Assembly: GCA_937870845.1 (NCBI GenBank)
Contig: CALMZR010000175.1
Location: 1-51,699, forward strand
Reading direction: 5' to 3'
DNA length: 51,699 bases
From: an uncultured Chloroflexota bacterium
Lineage (GTDB): Bacteria > Chloroflexota > Chloroflexia > Thermomicrobiales > UBA6265
The notes under the pieces were generated by a model that did not search any database, was not told where the DNA came from, and saw only the letters and a program-made list of their open reading frames with translations. Positions 16,550-24,633 of the stretch are shown one piece after another (the stretch's first letter is position 1; the number at the start of each line of letters is the position of its first letter). A program made the translations under genes and the position numbers.

Positions 16550-17446
16550 ATGACACACGCCCCTGCGGAAGTTGCCATCGAGTACCACATCGCCGAGAGC
16601 GAGGCGCGACGGCGCTTCGGCTCGCCGCGATTAAAGGGGCTGGCGCTGCTGGCCCCGGCAGTGGTGGTCGCGGTGCTCTTTTCGTTGATTCCGCTCGCCT
16701 ACCTGTTTCAGGTGAGCTTGACGCAGGACTCGTCGTTCTTCTTTACCGCGCAGTACACGCTCGACAACTACCGAGAGGTTTTCAGCCGCTACCGGTCGGC
16801 AATCGTGGTAACGGTCTATCTGGCGGCGATGGCGTCGCTGATCGATCTGGTGTTCGGGTATCCGTTCGCGTACATCCTGGTGCGCAAGATCCGCTATCGC
16901 GAGTTTGTGCGCACGATGATGACGTTCCCGCTCTTCGGGCCGCTCTACCTGGCGTTCGGGTTATTTTACATCCTGCTGCCGAATGGGCCGCTGGGGCCGC
17001 TCTTCACCATGCTCGATATCAACGTGGCCCAGTACCTCTTTTCGCAGGCGGCGGTGCTCTTTTCGATGGCGGTGTTCACCTTCCCGTTCATGGTGATGAA
17101 CATTGGCGCGGCGCTCTCGAACGTCGATCCGATGCTGGAGGAGGCGGCCAAGACGCTCGGGGCCAAGCCGTGGCAGACGTTCGTGCGCGTCCTGTTCCCG
17201 TTGAGCTGGAGCGGGATCGTGGCGGGGTTCCTGATGTGCCTCGGGTGGAACCTGGGCGTGTTTGCGCAGCCACAGTTGCTCGGCTCGCCGGCGGAGCAGG
17301 CGGTGCTGTCCATCCAGATGTTCAACAAGGGGCTGGTGCAGTTCAACTACGGGCTCGCGGCGGCGCTGGGCATCCTGCTGATGGTGATGGCGTTCGCCGT
17401 GACCTGGATCTCGTTGCGGTTTTCGCGCGGGGCGCTGGGAGCGTAG
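16550..17446 (+). CDS. Polyamine-type ABC transporter permease (PotB-like)
   Basis: Inner-membrane permease, 298 aa, with a first span at about 27-50 and five further spans. The ATPase-contact EAA loop reads EEAAKTLGAKPWQTFVRVLF (about 189-208). The fold and length match PotB/CysT-type permeases. The ATG at 16550 lacks a clear ribosome site. The stop is eight bases before the next permease, so the two are co-translated. Confidence 0.9.
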   Translation: MTHAPAEVAIEYHIAESEARRRFGSPRLKGLALLAPAVVVAVLFSLIPLAYLFQVSLTQDSSFFFTAQYTLDNYREVFSRYRSAIVVTVYLAAMASLIDLVFGYPFAYILVRKIRYREFVRTMMTFPLFGPLYLAFGLFYILLPNGPLGPLFTMLDINVAQYLFSQAAVLFSMAVFTFPFMVMNIGAALSNVDPMLEEAAKTLGAKPWQTFVRVLFPLSWSGIVAGFLMCLGWNLGVFAQPQLLGSPAEQAVLSIQMFNKGLVQFNYGLAAALGILLMVMAFAVTWISLRFSRGALGA

Positions 17447-17454
17447 GGTTCGAG

Positions 17455-18294
17455 ATGGCGAGCGTTGCGGCCTCGGCTCCGATGCCGGCGGCAGGCAGGC
17501 GAGGGTTTCGTCTGCGCTGGCTCGGGGAGGCGTTGGCGCACGGGTACGTGTGGGCGTGGCTGGCGGTGTTCGCATTGCCGTTCGTGGCGACGCTGGCGTA
17601 TTCGCTGCGCACGCCGGACGGGGAGTGGACGATCAGCGCGTATCAGTACGTGTTCGGCAGCTTCACCGGCAATCTGCTGCTATCGGTGCAGACGACGGTC
17701 ATCACGATCGTGCTCAACCTGGTGATCGCGGTTCCCGCGGCGTACGCGATCGTGCGCTACCCGATTCCGGGGAAGAGCTTCGTCTTGTCGACGTTGAACC
17801 TTTCGCTGTACACACCGGCGGCGGTAATGGGCGTCAGTCTGGTGATCGCCTACGCGTTCCTGTTTCGCATCCCGCAGACGATGACGGGGTTGATCGCGGC
17901 GTACGTGGTGGGAACGTTTCCGTTGATGCTGGTGCCGATCATCGTCGCGCTGCGTGACTTGCCGACGGTGTTCGAGGAGGCGGCGCGGACGCTGGGCGCG
18001 ACGCGGATGCAGACGTTCTGGCGGGTGGAGGTTCCGCTGCTGGGGCCGGGCATCAGCGCCGGCATCCTGCTCACGTTCGTGATCATCTTCAACGAGTTCC
18101 TGGTGACGCTCTTCATCGCCGGGCCGAGCACGACGACGGCGGCGCTGCGGGTCTACAACCTGACGCGCACGGCAGGATTCCAGCCCTCGACGGCGGCGCT
18201 GGCGACGACGATGCAGCTCGTCTCGTTCGTGGTCGTGCTGCTCTTTTTCCGCTTCTTCGGCTCGCGGTATCTCAAAGGGACGTATCTCATTTGA
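17455..18294 (+). CDS. Polyamine-type ABC transporter permease (PotC-like)
   Basis: Second permease of the importer, 279 aa. An N-terminal soluble stretch of about 30 residues is followed by six membrane spans; the EAA loop is FEEAARTLGATRMQTFWRVE (about 178-197). The C-terminus FFRFFGSRYLKGTYLI is typical of PotC. The ATG at 17455 is the first start after the PotB-like stop; the reading frame is open upstream only because it shadows that gene. A 133-base gap with a palindromic repeat separates it from the ATPase gene. Confidence 0.9.
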   Translation: MASVAASAPMPAAGRRGFRLRWLGEALAHGYVWAWLAVFALPFVATLAYSLRTPDGEWTISAYQYVFGSFTGNLLLSVQTTVITIVLNLVIAVPAAYAIVRYPIPGKSFVLSTLNLSLYTPAAVMGVSLVIAYAFLFRIPQTMTGLIAAYVVGTFPLMLVPIIVALRDLPTVFEEAARTLGATRMQTFWRVEVPLLGPGISAGILLTFVIIFNEFLVTLFIAGPSTTTAALRVYNLTRTAGFQPSTAALATTMQLVSFVVVLLFFRFFGSRYLKGTYLI

Positions 18295-18305
18295 GCCGCG
18301 CGGGA

Positions 18306-18395
18306 TGTGTCGGTTCGAGCCCAGGGAGGAATCTCCTGGCGCCCTCGAACAGGCGTTTGGGAGCGCCGAGACTCCTCCTTCGTCGGAATGACACG
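18306..18395. repeat. Palindromic repeat of the CGGAATGACACG family, copy 3
   Basis: Right arm GAGCGCCGAGACTCCTCCTT then CGGAATGACACG at 18362-18395, left arm at 18306-18344 with more mismatches. It lies inside an operon, between a permease and its ATPase, 33 bases before the ATPase start. Confidence 0.72.
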
Positions 18396-18427
18396 ATTTT
18401 GGTGCGCCGATCCGGACGGGACACGCC

Positions 18428-19534
18428 ATGACGAGAGTTCAGCTCGACCTAGTGACGAAGCGGTTCGGCGCGACGATCGCCGTCGACGCGGTGAGCGCCG
18501 ACATCCAGGACGGGGAGTTCGTTACGCTGCTTGGTCCCTCCGGGTGCGGCAAGACGACGACGCTGCGCATGGTGGCGGGGCTCGTCGATCCGACGGCGGG
18601 CCAGATCCGCTTCGACGGCCAGGTCGTCAATGCCGTGCCGTCGCATAGGCGCAACATCGGGCTTGCGTTTCAGAGCCACGCGCTTTTTCCGCACTTGACG
18701 GTGGCGCGCAACGTCGCCTTCGGACTGGAGGTGAAGGGAACACCGAAGGCAGAGACGAAGGCGCGGGTGGCGGATATGCTCGACATGGTCGAGCTGGCCG
18801 CGTACGCGGACCGGATGCCGGCGCAGCTCTCCGGCGGGCAGCAGCAGCGGGTGGCGCTGGCGCGAATGCTGGCGACCGATCCGCGGGTGCTGTTGTTCGA
18901 CGAGCCGCTCTCCGCGCTCGACCGCAACCTGCGCGACACGTTGAAGTATTCGATTCTCGACTTGCAGCGGCGGACGAGGAAGACGGCGATCTACGTCACG
19001 CACGACCAGTCGGAGGCGTTCGCGATCTCGGATCGCATCTTCGTCATGAACGAGGGGCGGATCGAGCAGGAGGGGACGCAGCTCGATATCTATCTGCGGC
19101 CGCGAACGGAGTTCGTGGCAAATTTCGTGGGGGACAACAACGCGATTTCTGGCGAGGTGGCCGGGTTCGTTCCGGGCGAACCCGGGGAACCGCGGCTGGT
19201 CGATGTGCGCGCCGGCGATCTGCGGCTGCGCGGAATGGACCCCGGCAATGTTCGTGAGGGAGACCGGGTGCTGGCGTTTGTCCGGCCGGAGAACATCGAG
19301 ATTGTGGCAGACGGATTTGGGGGAGATGGCGAGAATCTGCTGCGGGGTCAGGTCGAGCAGATCGTGTTCGAGGGGCCGACTGTGCGGCTTCTCGTCGATG
19401 TCGGCGGCACGCCGGTCAAGGTGACGGCGGGGGGGATCGATCGGCTCACGCTGCTGGACAAGGAGCGGCGCGATGTCACGTTGCGGTTGCAAGACGTGAC
19501 GGTGGTGAGGGACGATCCGAACGTCGCGGCGTAG
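18428..19534 (+). CDS. ABC transporter ATP-binding protein (PotA-like)
   Basis: Cytoplasmic ATPase powering the importer encoded just upstream, 368 aa. Walker A is GPSGCGKTT (about 36-44), the Q-loop lies in GLAFQSHALFPHLT, the signature is LSGGQQQR (about 135-142), Walker B is RVLLFDEPLSALD, and the H-loop is YVTHDQSEA. A C-terminal TOBE-type domain (about 250-360, FVRPENIEI) is typical of PotA/CysA/UgpC-type subunits. It completes the transporter set. Ends 20 bases from the facing PrimPol-like gene, with no obvious terminator in the gap. Confidence 0.94.
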   Translation: MTRVQLDLVTKRFGATIAVDAVSADIQDGEFVTLLGPSGCGKTTTLRMVAGLVDPTAGQIRFDGQVVNAVPSHRRNIGLAFQSHALFPHLTVARNVAFGLEVKGTPKAETKARVADMLDMVELAAYADRMPAQLSGGQQQRVALARMLATDPRVLLFDEPLSALDRNLRDTLKYSILDLQRRTRKTAIYVTHDQSEAFAISDRIFVMNEGRIEQEGTQLDIYLRPRTEFVANFVGDNNAISGEVAGFVPGEPGEPRLVDVRAGDLRLRGMDPGNVREGDRVLAFVRPENIEIVADGFGGDGENLLRGQVEQIVFEGPTVRLLVDVGGTPVKVTAGGIDRLTLLDKERRDVTLRLQDVTVVRDDPNVAA

Positions 19535-19554
19535 CCGCCGACCGGCGCGGGCGA

Positions 19555-20373
19555 TCAGCAACCGTCCCGGCTCCAGACTCCCAACGCAGAGCGGACCTTT
19601 TCAAGCGGATACCGCGGCAGTTGCACGTCGGGCCACGAAGCTGCGACGGCCTCCGGCGTGGCGTCCTCGGGGCGAAACGTGGCGAGGTCGTCTATCGGCA
19701 ACGGGACGTTTACCAGCCCTGTCCGGGGGTGGATGGAATACGGGACGCGGAAGTTCGCGTTGTCCTTGAGGATGTATTCATCGAAGAGGAGGGCGTTCGG
19801 GTTGTCGCGGTCGGCGTTGGCGGTCGTGATGAGGGGACGATCTTCGCCGACGGCTTCGCGGATTGGCATGGCGTCCGGGTCATCGGCGAGCCGGCGCTCG
19901 ACTTCGCAGGCGACGGCGCGCACGACGGCCCGTTCGAGCTGCCACAGCTCGTCGTCGGGGATGCCTCCGAGGTCGGGGACGTCCCACATCAGGTGGAAGC
20001 CGTCCGAACCCGAGAACTTCACGAGGGGATCGAGACGCTGCTGGCGCAGGACGTCGGCGGCGTGGCGGGCGGCGAGGAGGGCCATCTCGGTGGGCAGCGC
20101 GCGGGAGTCGATGTCGATGACGAACCAGGCGCCGCGGTCGTCGGAGCGGATGTGGGCGTGCAGCCCTTCGGCGTACTGGCGGGCCCAGTCGACGAGCGTC
20201 GCGTCGTCCGGGATGCGGATCCAGGTATCGTCGCCGGGGCCGCCGGTGTGGCGGCGGTAGACGAGGTCTTTCTCGCCGGGGAACCGCTGCTCGATGGCGA
20301 TCTTCCGTCCCCGGGTAAACGGGACGATGCGATCGGCGACGCGGGTGTAGTAGTCGAGGTGCTTAGCGGGCAT
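19555..20373 (-). CDS. Stand-alone LigD-polymerase/PrimPol-like protein (archaeo-eukaryotic primase fold)
   Basis: Protein of 272 aa resembling the polymerase domain of LigD and small archaeal primases, which join nucleotides during end-joining repair or priming. The metal-binding DxD is in WFVIDIDSRALP (about 82-93). The nucleotide-binding motif is KFSGSDGFHLMWDV (about 118-131). The third motif is RVPYSIHPRTGLVNVPL (about 209-225). No ligase or nuclease domain is attached and no Ku gene is visible. It is the last gene of a tight minus-strand operon after a hotdog protein and cytidine deaminase (12-base gap). Activity is inferred from motifs only. Confidence 0.82.
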   Translation of the reverse strand: MPAKHLDYYTRVADRIVPFTRGRKIAIEQRFPGEKDLVYRRHTGGPGDDTWIRIPDDATLVDWARQYAEGLHAHIRSDDRGAWFVIDIDSRALPTEMALLAARHAADVLRQQRLDPLVKFSGSDGFHLMWDVPDLGGIPDDELWQLERAVVRAVACEVERRLADDPDAMPIREAVGEDRPLITTANADRDNPNALLFDEYILKDNANFRVPYSIHPRTGLVNVPLPIDDLATFRPEDATPEAVAASWPDVQLPRYPLEKVRSALGVWSRDGC

Positions 20374-20385
20374 CGGCGGCGCGGT

Positions 20386-20844
20386 TCATTCGATCGATTG
20401 CTCCCCCTCGCCTTCGAGGTTGCGCGGCCCGAAGGCCATCGGCAGCAACTCGCCGAGGCGAACCGCGCGCCCCGTTTCGCGGTCGTCGAGGATCACGATC
20501 ATGTCTTCGCTCACGGGGCGGAATTCGTTGAGCACTTGGCGGCAGGCGCCGCAGGGAGTGGTCAGGGGGACGCGCGGGGCCGAGACGGCGATGGCGACGA
20601 TATCGCGATGGCCGGCGCTGGCGAGTGCGGTCACCGCCGAGCGCTCGGCGCAGATGGTCAGGCCGTAGCTGGCGTTCTCCACGTTGGCGCCGGTGAAGAC
20701 GGAGCCGTCCGCGGCAAGGGCCGCCGCGCCGACGGGGAAGTTGGAGTACGGGACGTACGCGCGCTGGGCGACCTGCCGCGCTCGTGAAAGCAAGTCCCGC
20801 TGGATCGTTGCGTCAAGCTTGATCGTCGTCTGAAGGGCAGTCAC
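20386..20844 (-). CDS. cdd: Cytidine deaminase
   Basis: Zinc enzyme deaminating cytidine and deoxycytidine in pyrimidine salvage, 152 aa. The substrate and zinc motifs are complete: YVPYSNFPVGAA (about 30-41), NVENASYGLTICAERSAV (Cys ligand and catalytic Glu) and TPCGACRQVLNEF (two more Cys ligands). The C-terminal tail of about 20 residues is slightly long. The GTG start overlaps the stop of the upstream hotdog gene, and the PrimPol-like gene follows after 12 bases. Confidence 0.95.
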   Translation of the reverse strand: MTALQTTIKLDATIQRDLLSRARQVAQRAYVPYSNFPVGAAALAADGSVFTGANVENASYGLTICAERSAVTALASAGHRDIVAIAVSAPRVPLTTPCGACRQVLNEFRPVSEDMIVILDDRETGRAVRLGELLPMAFGPRNLEGEGEQSIE

Positions 20845-21392
20845 GGCGCTGATTCTCCTCTTGCGCTCGATCGATCGTCCGCTGCGACGGGTTCGGCCTT
20901 GGAAGATTCGTTGGTTGCTCCGTCATCGAGGTATCGAGATTCCCACTGATTGGCAATGGCATCGCTGACTCGGACGAACGTCGCCGTCGCGGAGGCAATA
21001 ACGGCGCCGTCGCGGTCGCGTGTCAGTTCGCCCGCGGTGGCCACGATGCGGCCGCGGTTCTCCGTGACCTCTGCTGTGACCGTGGTCGAGTCGCCGACCG
21101 AAAGCGGGCGCCTGAAGCGGACGCTCATCTCGGCGGTGACGGTCCAGACGCCGGCGCTGGTCGTGGCCCAGGCCATCGCCTCGTCGAGCACGGTGGAGAT
21201 GATCCCGCCGTGGACGATGCCGTCGAAGCCCTGGTGGGCGGGTTCCGGGGTGAACGCAGCGCGGACGCCGTCGTTGGTCGTCGAAAACCGCAAGTGCAGC
21301 CCGATAGGGTTGTCGTCGCCGCAGCCGAAGCAGGCGTGGTCAAAGCGGATGGACTGGAACGCGGCGGTCTTGCGTTGGGACTGGTCGACCAT
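20841..21392 (-). CDS. Hotdog-fold thioesterase, PaaI-like
   Basis: Acyl-CoA thioesterase-like protein of 183 aa. The N-terminal part has FDHACFGCGDDNPIGLHLRF, a Cys-containing motif common in one branch of this family. The core hotdog helix motif is GFDGIVHGGIISTVLDEAMAW (about 55-75), and TAEMSVRFRRPLSVGD follows. The last 40 residues are polar and probably disordered. It is the first gene of the operon with cytidine deaminase and the PrimPol-like gene; its stop overlaps the next start as GTGA. A metabolic link to its neighbours is not obvious. Confidence 0.85.
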   Translation of the reverse strand: MVDQSQRKTAAFQSIRFDHACFGCGDDNPIGLHLRFSTTNDGVRAAFTPEPAHQGFDGIVHGGIISTVLDEAMAWATTSAGVWTVTAEMSVRFRRPLSVGDSTTVTAEVTENRGRIVATAGELTRDRDGAVIASATATFVRVSDAIANQWESRYLDDGATNESSKAEPVAADDRSSARGESAP

Positions 21393-21524
21393 GCGCGAAG
21401 TGTCTACTGCCGCGGGGCCGGCGTCCAGAAGGAATACGATGGAAACGTTCGCCGATGGCGAAGATCGGGGAAACCGCTTAAACTTGACCTAGAACTCAAG
21501 AACTTCGATTGCTGGGAGCTGCCG

Positions 21525-22700
21525 ATGCCAACCTACCAGGAAATCCTCGAACAGAAGCGCGCGACGGTGCGCGAGGTCGACGCCCGCCGATCGGCTCAGT
21601 TGCGGGAGCAGGGCGCGGTCTTGATCGACGTGCGCGAGCAGGACGAAGTGGACCAGGGGATCGTCCCCGGGGCCATCCACATCCCCCGCGGCTACCTTGA
21701 AATGCGGATCGAAGAGGCGGTGCGCGATCGCGATACGCCGCTCGTCGTATATTGTGCTGGCGGGGTGCGATCTCTCTTTGGCGCGGAGTCGCTGACCGAG
21801 CTTGGCTACCGCGACGTGGTGTCGATGGCCGGCGGGTTTTCGGGGTGGAAGGCGGCGGGGCTGCCCTGGCGCGTGCCGCAGGTGTTGACGCCGGACCAGC
21901 GGCGGCGGTACAGCCGGCATCTGCTCATCCCGGAGGTTGGCGAAGAGGGGCAGCGCAAGCTGCTCGACGCCAAGGTGCTGCTGGTCGGAGCGGGCGGGCT
22001 AGGCTCTCCCGCGGCGCTCTACCTGGCGGCGGCTGGGGTCGGCACGCTGGGGATCGTTGACGACGACGTTGTCGACGACTCCAATTTGCAGCGCCAAGTC
22101 GTGCATACAACCGATCGGTTGGGGATTCCGAAGGCGGAGTCTGCCCGCATCGCCATCGAATCGCTCAACCCCGACGTGAAGGTGGTCAAGCACGAGACGC
22201 GGCTCGACAAGAGCAACGTGCTCGACATCTTTGCCCAGTACGACATCATCCTCGACGGCACCGACAACTTCGCCACCCGTTACCTGATCAACGACGCGTC
22301 GGTGCTCCTGAACAAACCGAACGTTCATGGCAGCATCTTTCGCTTCGAGGGGCAGGCGACGACGTTCATCCCGCACGACGGGCCGTGCTACCGCTGCCTC
22401 TTCCCGACGCCTCCGCCGCCGGAGCTGGCTCCAAGCTGCGCCGAGGCGGGCGTGCTGGGCCTGCTGCCGGGAACGGTCGGCATGATCCAGGCGACGGAGA
22501 CCGCCAAGCTCATTCTGGGCATCGGCGAGCCGCTGGTCGGCCGCCTCTTGACCTACGACGCGCTGGGCATGGAGTTCCGCGAGCTGAGGCTCAGCCGCGA
22601 TCCGGAGTGCCCGATGTGCGGGTCGGACGCGCCGACGTCACTGGTTGACATCGAATACACGGATGTCGGCTGCTTGATTCCGGCGTTGGCCGTTCGCTGA
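21525..22700 (+). CDS. Rhodanese-ThiF/MoeB fusion: sulfur-carrier adenylyltransferase/sulfurtransferase
   Basis: Protein of 391 aa that activates a ubiquitin-like sulfur carrier (MoaD or ThiS type) and probably donates sulfur. An N-terminal rhodanese domain (about 1-105) has the active-site Cys in VVYCAGGVRSLFG. The ThiF/MoeB domain follows, with ATP-binding GAGGLGSPAALYLAAAGVG (about 150-168), RQVVHTTD, and LDGTDNFATRYLINDA. Zinc-binding pairs are CYRC and CPMC, and a conserved Cys lies in PSCAEAGVLG. The domain order is opposite to the more usual MoeZ/MOCS3 layout. ATG at 21525 has GGGAG six bases upstream. No moa or thi genes adjoin. Confidence 0.9.
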   Translation: MPTYQEILEQKRATVREVDARRSAQLREQGAVLIDVREQDEVDQGIVPGAIHIPRGYLEMRIEEAVRDRDTPLVVYCAGGVRSLFGAESLTELGYRDVVSMAGGFSGWKAAGLPWRVPQVLTPDQRRRYSRHLLIPEVGEEGQRKLLDAKVLLVGAGGLGSPAALYLAAAGVGTLGIVDDDVVDDSNLQRQVVHTTDRLGIPKAESARIAIESLNPDVKVVKHETRLDKSNVLDIFAQYDIILDGTDNFATRYLINDASVLLNKPNVHGSIFRFEGQATTFIPHDGPCYRCLFPTPPPPELAPSCAEAGVLGLLPGTVGMIQATETAKLILGIGEPLVGRLLTYDALGMEFRELRLSRDPECPMCGSDAPTSLVDIEYTDVGCLIPALAVR

Positions 22701-22702
22701 AT

Positions 22703-22777
22703 GGGGTGACGGGTGTCGGGTGTCGGGTGTCGGAAACGAGGTCCGACCCGTCACCCGTCGCCTGTCACCTGTCACCC
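22703..22777. terminator. GGGTGTC heptad inverted repeat between convergent genes (two-way terminator candidate)
   Basis: The plus strand reads GGGGTGAC then GGGTGTC repeated three times (22703-22733), and the opposite arm (22743-22777) is a run of GTCACCC/GTCACCT heptads that pair with it. The stem of about 30 bp is imperfect with a loop near ACGAGGT. It overlaps the trpS stop. Related arrays occur at 6583-6606 and 6939-6958. Confidence 0.65.
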
Positions 22778-23827
22778 AAGGCCTATTCCCATGCGATCGC
22801 GGACCTCGGCCATCTTGAATATGGCGCGGGCACGGGCGCGGTCGGCGCCGTCGCTGAGGATGGCGCGGGCGGCGTCAGGGTTGGCGTCGAGGTCGGCGAG
22901 GCGGGCCTGGATGGGGGCCATGGCGGCGACGACGACCTCGGCAAGGTCGGTCTTGAAGGCGCCGTAGCCCTTGCCCGCGTATCGCTCCTCAAGGGCGGCG
23001 ATCGGTTCATTGCTGAGCAGGCTATAGATCGTCAGCAGATTCGTCAGGGCCGGCTTGTCCGGGGCGGCGACGACTTCGGTGCCGGAGTCGGTGACGGCGC
23101 GGCGAATCTTGCGGCGAATCGTGTCCGGGTCATCCGTCAGGGCGATTGAGGCGTTGGGGCTGGCGTCGCTCTTGCTCATCTTCTTGGTTGGGTCTTCCAG
23201 GGACATGATGCGGGCGCCGTTCGCCTTGATGTCGGGCTGCGGCAGGACGAACGTCTCGCCGTAGCGGGCGTTGAAGCGGGCGCCGATGTCGCGCGTCAGC
23301 TCGATGTGCTGCTTCTGGTCCTCGCCGACCGGCACCAGGTTAGTGTCGTAGAGGAGGATGTCGGCGGCCTGGAGGACGGGATAGAAGAGGAGCGCGGAGC
23401 TGACCCGCTCGCCTCGGCCGCCGGCTTTGTCCTTGAACTGGGTCATGCGGCGCAGCTCGCCATCCATTGTGACGGAGCTGAGCAGCCAGCAGAGTTCGGT
23501 GTGTTCGCGCACGTCCGACTGGATGAAGATGATCGACTGCGCGGGATCGAGACCTGAGGCCAGGAGCATGTTGGCCAGATTGCGGTTGTTTTCGCGCAGG
23601 GTGTCCCGTGACGTGGTTTGCGACAGCGCGTGCAGATCGACGACGCAGAAGATGTTGTCGTACTCGCTCTGCTGGGCGACCCAGTTGCGGATGGCGCCGA
23701 GGTAATTGCCCAGGTGGAAGTTGCCCGTCGGCTGGATGCCGGAGAAGACTTTTTGCCGAACGGGCCGCGGGGCGGCGCCGGGATTCTCCTCAACCGCTAG
23801 GCCGCTGGGGGTCGATTCGCTTACCAC
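22772..23827 (-). CDS. trpS: Tryptophanyl-tRNA synthetase
   Basis: Charges tRNA-Trp with tryptophan; cytosolic class I synthetase, 351 aa. The HIGH-type signature is FSGIQPTGNFHLGNYLGA (about 28-45), the KMSKS loop is DPTKKMSKSDASPN (about 197-210), and GEDQKQHIELTRDIG lies between. The GTG at 23827 follows GGAGG by five bases; an ATG at 23857 would add ten residues. The first 25 residues are a weakly conserved extension. It faces the rhodanese-ThiF gene across the heptad repeat. Confidence 0.95.
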   Translation of the reverse strand: MVSESTPSGLAVEENPGAAPRPVRQKVFSGIQPTGNFHLGNYLGAIRNWVAQQSEYDNIFCVVDLHALSQTTSRDTLRENNRNLANMLLASGLDPAQSIIFIQSDVREHTELCWLLSSVTMDGELRRMTQFKDKAGGRGERVSSALLFYPVLQAADILLYDTNLVPVGEDQKQHIELTRDIGARFNARYGETFVLPQPDIKANGARIMSLEDPTKKMSKSDASPNASIALTDDPDTIRRKIRRAVTDSGTEVVAAPDKPALTNLLTIYSLLSNEPIAALEERYAGKGYGAFKTDLAEVVVAAMAPIQARLADLDANPDAARAILSDGADRARARAIFKMAEVRDRMGIGLG

Positions 23828-23933
23828 GATTCCTCCATGATGACGCCTTCGCTCCATCAGTCGACACGGCTCAGCGAGTCAAGACGACCGACGCGAAAAA
23901 TCTTGGCAACCATGAGACACGACTTCAGGTAAA

Positions 23934-23965
23934 CCGAGATTCCGCGCCGCGCTCGGAATGACACG
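23934..23965. repeat. Palindromic repeat of the CGGAATGACACG family, copy 4 (one arm)
   Basis: CCGAGATTCCGCG followed by GCTCGGAATGACACG. Only the right arm is clear. The surrounding 23828-24019 holds no gene; ATTATA at 24003-24008 reads TATAAT on the minus strand and is a possible -10 for trpS. Confidence 0.65.
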
Positions 23966-24019
23966 CCGGAGCCGGTTTGCACCTGAGGCAGTCAGGCCGC
24001 GAATTATAGCCGGGAGCAG

Positions 24020-24376
24020 TCAGCGGCCGGGATTTGTCTGGGGGGCGGGTGAGATGCCGGACATCCACATCACGCCGAAATCGCGCATGCTCTCGATGAT
24101 GGGGAGCAGGGCGTGCCCTTTGTCGGTGAGGCAGTAATCGACTCGGGGTGGCATCTCGGCGAAGGTGGAGCGAGTCACGATCTGGCCATCTTCGAGTCTG
24201 CGCAGCCGTTCGGAGAGCGTCTTGGGGCTGATGCTGCCCAGGGAGCGCTGCAGCTCGCTGAAGCGGCGGCACCCGGGCGCGAGATCGCGCACGATGAGCG
24301 GCGTCCAGCGGTCGCCGATCAGGGTGGCGGTGCGCGCGATAGGGCAGCAGACGTCGTCGAACCGTGGCATGGACAT
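24020..24376 (-). CDS. HxlR-family winged-helix transcriptional regulator
   Basis: DNA-binding regulator of 118 aa. The family pattern is complete: CCPIARTATLIGDRWTPLIV (about 9-28), RRFSELQRSLGSISPKTLSERLRRLE as the recognition helix region (about 37-62), and the wing PPRVDYCLTDKGHALLPII. Two adjacent cysteines near the N-terminus are where HxlR members often have a redox-sensitive Cys. ATG at 24376 gives the canonical start; upstream in-frame codons look non-coding. Divergent from the phosphodiesterase gene across 257 bases, so either gene could be its target. Confidence 0.85.
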   Translation of the reverse strand: MSMPRFDDVCCPIARTATLIGDRWTPLIVRDLAPGCRRFSELQRSLGSISPKTLSERLRRLEDGQIVTRSTFAEMPPRVDYCLTDKGHALLPIIESMRDFGVMWMSGISPAPQTNPGR

Positions 24377-24633
24377 CCCAAATCGCGAACTTGGCGGCGG
24401 AGTTTGCCGCGAGCGGACGCTGCTCGTCGCTCCTCTCCCGTCGCAGGCTACGATAGCACGCGCCTCGGCCGCGGCGGCGCCGCATCTGTGGCCGAAATTC
24501 ACACAGCTCGGCGAGCGGATGAGCAGCGCGCCGCGGCGCCGACTCCGACGCAGGAACGGACCTCGGAGACTGAAGCATCATGGCACGAAGTCGGGGCATG
24601 TGGACGCGACAGCTTCCGGTCGAGGAGCGTTGC

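Noticed and set aside
18310..18325. GGTTCGAGCCC as a tRNA T-arm
   Set aside because: No acceptor stem or anticodon arm at the right distance; it is part of a palindromic repeat arm.
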